Shown in pieces: positions 61,298 through 64,000 of a DNA stretch of 64,000 bases. The notes below the pieces were generated by a model. That model was not told where the DNA came from. It ran no database searches and saw only the letters and a program-made list of their open reading frames with translations. The stretch comes from Weissella confusa. GTDB taxonomy: Bacteria; Bacillota; Bacilli; Lactobacillales; Lactobacillaceae. Location: NCBI GenBank assembly GCA_016466735.1, contig JAAOED010000005.1:55966-119965 (forward strand), given 5' to 3'. Position numbers and translations under genes: made by a program. Positions within the stretch are counted from its first letter, which is position 1; every line of letters starts with the position of its first letter.

Positions 61298-62517
61298 TAC
61301 TTATTCGTCTCTTTCTCTACCATCTTTTGTGCTTCAGCTTGCAACACAGCGTGGTTGTTCGCCAAATCACCTGCAACAACCTTACGTTCAAGGGTTGCCA
61401 AAATCTTACCAAACAATGGTCCTGGCTTAAGGCCCATGCCTTTAGTCAAATCACCACCGTTAAAGGCCAATTCGTTCTTCGTCTTAATCTTCAAGTCAGC
61501 ATAGCGACTTTCAAGCTTTGGCACATCAACCACGAGCTCGCTCAAGGTCGCAACACGTAGCGCATTGTCGATAGCTGCCCCAGTCTCATACAAATCCCAG
61601 GCTTCAACGTCGCCCAAGCGCAACTTGTTCAACAACTTGATTGAAGCCTTGATGGTCTTCACCATGTCATTTGAGTGCTTCCACTTCTTCAAGAACAAAC
61701 CTGCATCTTCAGGCGTCAAACCAAGTTCGAAGGCCAACAACGTCCATGCTTCTTCATCATTGGCTGGTTGTTGATCAGCCAACAAGTCTGCGTAGCCAAT
61801 CAAATCAATGTCGACCGTTTCAAGACCTGGCATGTACTTGTTCAATGTCGTGGCAATCATTTCTAGCAAGCCATAACGCGCTGCCTTACCTTGAAGTAGT
61901 TTCGTAAATTCAACATTCGTACGTTCGATGGCAATATTAGCCAACAAGTGCGCGTTATCCTTAACAGCTTGTAGCGTCTTCTCTTCAATCTTGAAGTCCA
62001 ATTGCGCTGCAAAGCGAACTGCACGCATCATGCGCAACGCATCTTCGTGGAAACGTTCTTCTGCTTCGCCAACCGCACGTAAGATGTGATTGTCCATGTC
62101 TGACAAGCCGTCAAACATATCGATAATTTCGCCGTCCTTCGTCAACGCAAAGGCATTCACCGTGAAATCACGACGCTTCAAGTCTTCTTCTAGCGACCGG
62201 ACGAACGTTACTTCGTCAGGACGACGGAAATCCGTGTACGTTGATTCCGTTCGGAACGTCGTCGTCTCATAGCCTTGGCCGTGATCCAAAATCATCACCG
62301 TGCCATGTTCAATGCCAGTATCAACTGTGCGATCAAACAAAGCCTTTACTTCTTCGGGATATGCTGAAGTCGCAATATCAACATCGTGGATTGGCTTGCC
62401 CAACAACGTGTCGCGCACTGATCCACCGACGAAGTATGCTTCATAACCGGCTGCTTCGATTGTTTCAAGAATTGGTAGCGCCGCCACGAATTCAGCGGGC
62501 ATCTTTTCTAACTTCAT
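61297..62517 (-). CDS. cca: CCA tRNA nucleotidyltransferase
   Basis: 406 residues from ATG at 62517 (AAGGAGGACG upstream). Head domain FVGGSVRDTLLGKPIHDVDIATSA with the metal-binding Asp pair, RRDFTVNAFA, and the arm motif EDALRMMRAVRFA: a class II bacterial CCA-adding enzyme. It builds and repairs the CCA end of tRNA. Confidence 0.95.
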   Translation of the reverse strand: MKLEKMPAEFVAALPILETIEAAGYEAYFVGGSVRDTLLGKPIHDVDIATSAYPEEVKALFDRTVDTGIEHGTVMILDHGQGYETTTFRTESTYTDFRRPDEVTFVRSLEEDLKRRDFTVNAFALTKDGEIIDMFDGLSDMDNHILRAVGEAEERFHEDALRMMRAVRFAAQLDFKIEEKTLQAVKDNAHLLANIAIERTNVEFTKLLQGKAARYGLLEMIATTLNKYMPGLETVDIDLIGYADLLADQQPANDEEAWTLLAFELGLTPEDAGLFLKKWKHSNDMVKTIKASIKLLNKLRLGDVEAWDLYETGAAIDNALRVATLSELVVDVPKLESRYADLKIKTKNELAFNGGDLTKGMGLKPGPLFGKILATLERKVVAGDLANNHAVLQAEAQKMVEKETNK

Positions 62518-62624
62518 TTCAAACGTCCTCCTTGGACTTACTCGTCCCTTAAGTATACCAGGAAATGGCCGTTCGTACGGCATTAAATCAAAGCAACCTA
62601 CTTTTTAAAAGAATGAATATTCAT

Positions 62625-63764
62625 TTATGGACGCCATGGTGACTTACCCGCTAAAACACTAAGCTTCGGCGTGCGATACAGCACGCCAGAGAGCAAGTAT
62701 GTGAGTCCGAAGACCACCAGCAAACTTACCGGTACCGTTGCCAGCAGCATCCATGAATCCACGGCCAGCCGTGATAGTAACGCACTTAGAATAGTCAAAA
62801 TGACAGTTTGACTCAGATACATGCCAAACGAAATTTTTGAACCGAATGCCACAGCGTTTACCACCCACTTCGGCAAGCGATTGCTTTCACGCGCTTGCGC
62901 ATAGCTCATACCGATTGTCATCGCCCAAGCAATAACGACCACCGCGTAGAATAACACAAATGGTTGATGTACGTTTTGTGCTTGATCAATCGTGCGGTCA
63001 AGTACGCTGCGGTTAATACCAAACACAGCAATCGTCGTGGCTCCTAATACCCCAACAGCCACTGTTAATTGCCGGCGGTACATCATTAGCTTTGACATCA
63101 CTTGCTGATAGTGCACAGCTACGTAGCCACCCAACACAAAATAGAATTGGTACGTGAAGAAATTGTAACCGTACTCCCTAAACCACCATAGCCAGTGTGA
63201 CGTATCTACGTTTGGAATAACGTATTTGATAAGCGTCAACGTAATCAGTTGCAAAATCAGGGAAACTGCAAGTAATCGCTCATGATTAATTTGCTTAAAC
63301 AACCATCGCAAAGCAGGAAAAACTAGATAGAATTGTAACGTCACAATGACGTAGTACATGTAGAAGTCATCCCCATACAACCAGTTCTTCGTTAAGGTTT
63401 GCCAGAATTCGTTAGCCGTCGCATTTTGAACAGCAGCTTGAATACTCGTATAAATCAGAATCCAAAGTAAATACGCCCAGATAATCCCGAAGAATCGTTT
63501 CCGCCAGAAACGCCAAATATCCAATTTCTTAGCGTAATAGTTCAAAAAGATGACCAGCCCAGAAACAAACATAAAGCCCAATCGGCTAAAGTGTAGCGTC
63601 ATGTGCGTTGCAAATAAATACTGCGAAGCTAATGTGTCGTTCGGAATTGCTTCATTAATTTTAGTCGTCACGTGCGTCGCAATCACACTGAAGATAAACA
63701 ATACCCGCAACAAATCAACCTCATAGAGATATTTTCTCGGTTTCTCTGTATTCTCACTCGCCAT
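62625..63764 (-). CDS. Acyltransferase-3 family membrane protein
   Basis: 379 residues from ATG at 63764 (GAGGAGGCGCTT upstream) with about ten helices. EVDLLRVLFIFSVIATHV near the N-terminus bears the conserved Arg and His of acyltransferase-3 (OafA-like) enzymes, which O-acetylate cell-surface polymers. Target polymer not deducible. Confidence 0.85.
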   Translation of the reverse strand: MASENTEKPRKYLYEVDLLRVLFIFSVIATHVTTKINEAIPNDTLASQYLFATHMTLHFSRLGFMFVSGLVIFLNYYAKKLDIWRFWRKRFFGIIWAYLLWILIYTSIQAAVQNATANEFWQTLTKNWLYGDDFYMYYVIVTLQFYLVFPALRWLFKQINHERLLAVSLILQLITLTLIKYVIPNVDTSHWLWWFREYGYNFFTYQFYFVLGGYVAVHYQQVMSKLMMYRRQLTVAVGVLGATTIAVFGINRSVLDRTIDQAQNVHQPFVLFYAVVVIAWAMTIGMSYAQARESNRLPKWVVNAVAFGSKISFGMYLSQTVILTILSALLSRLAVDSWMLLATVPVSLLVVFGLTYLLSGVLYRTPKLSVLAGKSPWRP

Positions 63765-63834
63765 AAGCGCCTCCTCGATATCACTTTGACCGCTATGGTA
63801 GTGAACGCGACTTAAACCAGACTTGAACATAATA

Positions 63835-63884
63835 AAACACCGTTGTAACCGAGCTCACAGACTCGATTACAACGGTGTTTTTTG
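63835..63884. terminator. Bidirectional terminator
   Basis: AACACCGTTGTAA ... TTACAACGGTGTTTTTT with A-rich flank on the left side; it lies upstream of the acyltransferase gene, so it most likely ends a transcript coming from the right side of the window. The remainder to 64000 shows only short hairpins. Confidence 0.8.
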
Positions 63885-64000
63885 TTTTTCGGTTCTATTC
63901 TTTTTGGCGTTGGTGATTAATCACCAACGCTTTTTTGCATTTATCAATCATTCTCAAAATAAAAATAAAAAACACCAATAGCTCGGTGTATCCTAAAGTC

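Noticed and set aside
1..64000. CRISPR arrays, insertion sequences, rRNA and intact tRNA genes
   Set aside because: No regular spaced repeats, no transposase and no complete cloverleaf were found on either strand by reading.

Overview
The window is a chromosomal segment of a Gram-positive lactic acid bacterium, most likely the Weissella/Leuconostoc branch of Lactobacillaceae. This is judged by protein character and by the blocks hup-der-rpsA-cmk and xerD-ribT-scpA-scpB-rluB; the genus is an inference. It splits into three parts: a short left chromosomal flank (1-2.3 kb), a complete-looking HK97-type siphovirus prophage (about 2.3-35.4 kb), and a right flank of housekeeping genes (35.4-64 kb).

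Left flank: the start of an MFS transporter cut by the window edge, then a B1/B6 salvage pair (a ThiD/PdxK-family kinase translationally coupled to an ECF-type S component), then about 0.7 kb without a firm gene. That stretch holds a possible decayed type I toxin locus, two terminators and the left prophage junction.

Prophage: it sits at the 3' end of hup (HU protein). Both junctions carry the last HU codons and paired GGCCCCAC boxes. Reading from the right end: integrase and an immunity pair (+ strand), a 16-bp perfect palindrome between promoter boxes, then leftward a very small early module (two regulators, two tiny membrane proteins, a replisome organizer with internal repeats, ArpU-type late regulator). 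The late operon follows: TerS, HNH, TerL, portal, protease, capsid, connectors, major tail protein, tail chaperones with a -1 frameshift, tape measure, Dit, Tal, receptor-binding protein, small membrane proteins/holin, amidase endolysin. Between the endolysin and attL lies a defence-type cargo block: an ApeA-like HEPN ribonuclease, two amino-methyltransferases and two PD-(D/E)XK-like proteins that together look like a heterodimeric type IIS restriction-modification system.

The most unusual feature is that extra genes are also inserted singly in the late region, between gene pairs that are normally adjacent: a GIY-YIG protein before terS, a second HEPN protein with an RNxxxH motif between terL and portal, a membrane/Ser-Ala-rich protein between the tail chaperones and tape measure, and a membrane/coiled-coil protein between dit and tal. 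Three of these four have their own terminator, so they behave like morons. Together with the attL block, this prophage appears to be a multi-site carrier of candidate anti-phage or exclusion functions.

Right flank: hup, der, rpsA, cmk, a LysM surface protein, recQ with ypbB, ribU under an FMN riboswitch and attenuator, a TMEM175-type channel, rluB-scpB-scpA-ribT-xerD, cvfB, one lone + strand gene of unknown function with a strong promoter, hicBA, a CPA2 antiporter, an orphan RelB antitoxin, dtd-rsh, dnaE, a DUF2929 small membrane protein, folA, an ABC-F ATPase, cca and an acyltransferase-3 protein. No rRNA, intact tRNA, CRISPR array or insertion sequence was seen.
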